Source of the DNA: CAZFPA01 sp964520975
GTDB taxonomy: Bacteria > Bacillota > Negativicutes > Selenomonadales > Selenomonadaceae
DNA: 24,004 nt
Reading direction: 5' to 3'
NCBI GenBank assembly: GCA_964520975.1
Contig: CAZFPA010000030.1
Coordinates: 1-24,004, forward strand
Under the pieces are notes generated by a model. It did not search any database, was not told the origin of the DNA, and saw only the letters and a list, made by a program, of their open reading frames with translations. Numbering within the stretch: position 1 is the first letter of the stretch; the number at the start of each line of letters is the position of its first letter. Positions 21,796 to 24,004 of this stretch are shown here, piece after piece. The translations under genes were made by a program, and so were the position numbers.

Positions 21796-23175
21796 ATGAA
21801 GAAAAAATCGATGCAAAGAGCCGCCTGGCTCATGGCGGGTGCGTTCCTCTGGAATCTGCCGGCAGGCTATTGTGCGTCGTTGTCCATTGACGAGGCGGTG
21901 CAGATGGCCTTGCAGCAGAATACAGCGGTGCGGATCACGGCACTCGGTGAGGACACGGCAGCTGCCGCGCTGCGGCAGGCAAAGGGAAGCAAGGGCTTTA
22001 CGGTGACTGCCAATACGAGCTTTTCCCGCAGCGATAAGAACAACGAGGGTCAGGTCAACAGCAACAGCAATGGCGTCACGGCCTCCCTGCCCATCTATTC
22101 CGGTGGCAAGAATGAAGCCAATATCGACAGCAGTGAGCTTGGGGTGAAGATTGCCCGCCTGAATACGGACCGGCAGAAGGAAAATATCAAGCTCAATGTG
22201 GTCCAGGCCTACTATGATGTGCTGCAGGCCCAGAAACAGGTGCAGGTCGATCAGTCCTCCGTGGACAATTACCAGGCGCATCTCACGAATGTCCAGCAGC
22301 TTTTTTCGGCGGGCAGCAAGGCGCGCATCGATGTGCTGCGTTCCTCGGTAGAGCTGTCCAACGCCCGGCAGACCCTCATCAAGCAGCAGAATACCTATGA
22401 GGTGGACCTGAGCAAGCTGCGCAACATATTGAATATGGACCCGAATGAGCCGCTCACGCTCACGCAGGATTTTGCTTATGAGGCTTTCCCGCAGGAGCTG
22501 GACAGCTGTGTATCCTATGCCCGGCAGAACCGCAAGGACCTGCAGGCAGATACGTATACGCTGGGACAGAAGGAGCTGGCAATCAAGGCGGCCAAGGGCG
22601 ATCTGCTGCCGTCCGTGAATCTTTCGGTAGGCGCTTCCTGGGAAAAGCAGGGGCTGCCGAGCTCGGACAACCACAGCTATACGGCCGGGGTAACGGCGAG
22701 CTGGGATCTTTTTGACAGCGGGATCACCAAGGCGAAGATCTCCGCCGCGCAGACAGCCCTGGAGGTAGCGAAGCTCACGCTCGAGCAGGATCAGAACTCG
22801 GTGGATCTTGCCGTGCGACAGGCATACTATAATATGCGCGAAGCCGAGAAGCGCTTCAATTCAACGCAGGATGCAGTGACGCAGGCCAAAGAGGACTACT
22901 TCATTGCCAGTGAGAAATATAAAGCCGGTGAGGGCCTCATGCTCGACATCATCGATGCCCAGCTCGCTCTTTCAACGGCTGAGCTGAACTATATCAGTGC
23001 CCAGTACGATTATGCACGGTATAAGGCGGCCGTGGAAAATGCCATGGGTATGTCCACGGCGTCCGCGGCGGCTACGGCAGCCAAGCCGGCTGCTGCTGAG
23101 GCTGCGGCCGGGCAGCAGGCACAGGCGGAATCTGCAGCGGCTATAGAGGCTGCTGCCAATGGGGTGACATCATGA
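21796..23175 (+). CDS. TolC-family outer membrane efflux protein
   Basis: 459 residues. A signal peptide (about 1-27, ending near GYCAS) is followed by two OEP repeats: SLSIDEAVQMALQQN...AYYDVLQAQKQVQVDQSSVDNYQAHLTNVQQLFSAG and LSVGASWEKQG...AYYNMREAEKRFNSTQDAVTQAKEDYFIASEKYKAGEGLMLDIIDAQLALSTAELNY. These build the outer-membrane barrel and periplasmic alpha-tunnel as a trimer. The last 40 residues are an alanine-rich tail (AAATAAKPAAAEAAAGQQ...) of low complexity. Its presence means the organism has an outer membrane. ATG 21796 has AGGAAGG 10 bases upstream. The stop overlaps the next start codon as ATGA, so the two products are translationally coupled. Confidence 0.93.
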   Translation: MKKKSMQRAAWLMAGAFLWNLPAGYCASLSIDEAVQMALQQNTAVRITALGEDTAAAALRQAKGSKGFTVTANTSFSRSDKNNEGQVNSNSNGVTASLPIYSGGKNEANIDSSELGVKIARLNTDRQKENIKLNVVQAYYDVLQAQKQVQVDQSSVDNYQAHLTNVQQLFSAGSKARIDVLRSSVELSNARQTLIKQQNTYEVDLSKLRNILNMDPNEPLTLTQDFAYEAFPQELDSCVSYARQNRKDLQADTYTLGQKELAIKAAKGDLLPSVNLSVGASWEKQGLPSSDNHSYTAGVTASWDLFDSGITKAKISAAQTALEVAKLTLEQDQNSVDLAVRQAYYNMREAEKRFNSTQDAVTQAKEDYFIASEKYKAGEGLMLDIIDAQLALSTAELNYISAQYDYARYKAAVENAMGMSTASAAATAAKPAAAEAAAGQQAQAESAAAIEAAANGVTS

Positions 23176-24004
23176 AGATCAATGGTAAGATAAAGCTGCT
23201 CATCGGAGTTCTGGTAGTGGCGGGCTGTGCTTTTGGCGGCTGGCGCTACTATACGGCACAGCAGGCGGCGCAGCAGACGACGGCCATCGAGACGGCCGAG
23301 GTCATGCGCATGGACCTGAAGTCCACCGTGTCCGCGACCGGAACCTTGCGGCCGGTGAATTCCGTCGAGGTGAGCTCCAAGATCACGGCCCGCATCAAGA
23401 GCGTGCTCGTGAAGGAAAATGATCAGGTCAAGGCCGGACAGACCGTGGCCATCCTCGATGGCAAGGACTATGAGGCCAAGCGCGAGCAGGCCCAGTACAA
23501 GGTGACGAATACGCGGGCCAAGTATAACCGGGCAGCGTATCTGCACTCCATCGGAGCAAAGGCGGATACGGACCTGGAGGATGCCCAGTACGATTACGAT
23601 ACGGCGGAGAGCAGCCTGGGAGAAACGGAATCCGATCTCGCGGAGACGGTGATCACGGCGCCGATGGACGGCGTGGTGGTCGGTGAACCGCAGACGGCTG
23701 GAACCATGGCGGTGCAGGGCACGAGCAATCCGACGGTCATCATGCGCATCGCGGATCTTTCACAAAAGCAGATCATGGCCAAGGTCGATGAGACCGATAT
23801 CGGCAAGATTGCCATAGGCCAGCAGGCGACCTTCACGGTCGATGCGTATACCGGCAAGACCTTTACGGCCCGGGTTTCCAAGATCTCGCAGACCGATGTG
23901 AGCAATACCTGGGATACGACCTCGTCGTCGACCTCCAGCTCCTCGTCGTCCTCCTCGGCCAGTGTAATTTATTACTATGTGACCCTGGATGTGGATGATC
24001 CGGA
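23172..24004 (+). CDS. MacA/HlyD-type periplasmic adaptor, 3' end outside the window
   Basis: 277 codons are present and the frame is open at the window edge. An N-terminal membrane anchor (about 6-24) precedes the lipoyl half-motif STVSATGTLRPVNSVEVSSKITARIKSVLVKENDQVKAGQTVAILD, a short alpha-hairpin (about 98-155), the second lipoyl half ETVITAPMDGVVVGEPQTAGTMAV and the start of the beta-barrel (KQIMAKVDETDIGKIAIGQQATFTVDAY). In MacAB- and HlyBD-type machines this adaptor joins an inner-membrane pump to TolC; a MacB-like ABC pump is expected next. Odd feature: a 15-residue Thr/Ser tract (TTSSSTSSSSSSSSAS, about 251-266) in the barrel region. The start overlaps the tolC-like stop (ATGA). Confidence 0.92.
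   Translation, partial: MKINGKIKLLIGVLVVAGCAFGGWRYYTAQQAAQQTTAIETAEVMRMDLKSTVSATGTLRPVNSVEVSSKITARIKSVLVKENDQVKAGQTVAILDGKDYEAKREQAQYKVTNTRAKYNRAAYLHSIGAKADTDLEDAQYDYDTAESSLGETESDLAETVITAPMDGVVVGEPQTAGTMAVQGTSNPTVIMRIADLSQKQIMAKVDETDIGKIAIGQQATFTVDAYTGKTFTARVSKISQTDVSNTWDTTSSSTSSSSSSSSASVIYYYVTLDVDDP

Noticed and set aside
1..24004. CRISPR arrays, tRNA or rRNA genes, IS elements, prophage or defence islands
   Set aside because: No regularly spaced repeats, no cloverleaf or rRNA-like stretches, no transposase, integrase or terminal repeats were found; gene content and composition are uniform chromosomal.

Overview
The window looks like a chromosomal contig from a diderm Firmicute of the class Negativicutes (Selenomonas/Mitsuokella-like); this is inferred from gene content. 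Firmicute traits are long-form HPF, strong Shine-Dalgarno sites, the ftsE-ftsX-M23-ctp gene order, CsaB with a DUF5693 partner, and YjfB. Outer-membrane traits are a TolC-family channel and a MacA/HlyD-type adaptor. Nearly everything is vertical housekeeping sequence. I see no IS element, prophage, CRISPR array, tRNA or rRNA.

Layout. 1-1920: 3' part of a SPINDLY/OGT-like glycosyltransferase cut by a 100-N assembly gap, then a small YjfB-type motility protein; together these suggest a flagellin-glycosylation neighbourhood. 2041-2449: a double zinc-ribbon small protein. 2491-5718: a polar amino acid ABC importer with two tandem, about 83% identical binding lipoproteins, then a separately promoted permease and ATPase. 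5834-6825: cold-shock protein and ribosome hibernation factor, the latter with a sigma-H-like promoter. 6886-10669: secA and prfB, with prfB needing a programmed +1 frameshift. 10742-14609: DUF2993, DUF5693 and csaB, probably envelope or secondary-polymer work. 14680-18614: ftsE-ftsX-M23 endopeptidase-ctp, a division-linked peptidoglycan remodelling operon, ending in a bidirectional terminator shared with convergent recQ. 20598-24004: an AEC-family permease, then a TolC-family protein overlapping a truncated membrane-fusion protein, the start of an efflux or export operon.

All gene-free stretches are shorter than 300 bases and are described as promoters, leaders and terminators; the longest is recQ to the AEC permease, 20472-20760. 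The most unusual signal is in the leaders. Six predicted promoters are followed by a short ATG mini-ORF, starting near the predicted transcription start in five of them. In five of the six the mini-ORF stop codon lies inside the next gene's Shine-Dalgarno (zinc ribbon, first binding protein, csp) or overlaps its start codon as ATGA (permease, ftsE). This looks like recurrent translational coupling from near-leaderless mini-ORFs. It rests on sequence only and could partly be chance.
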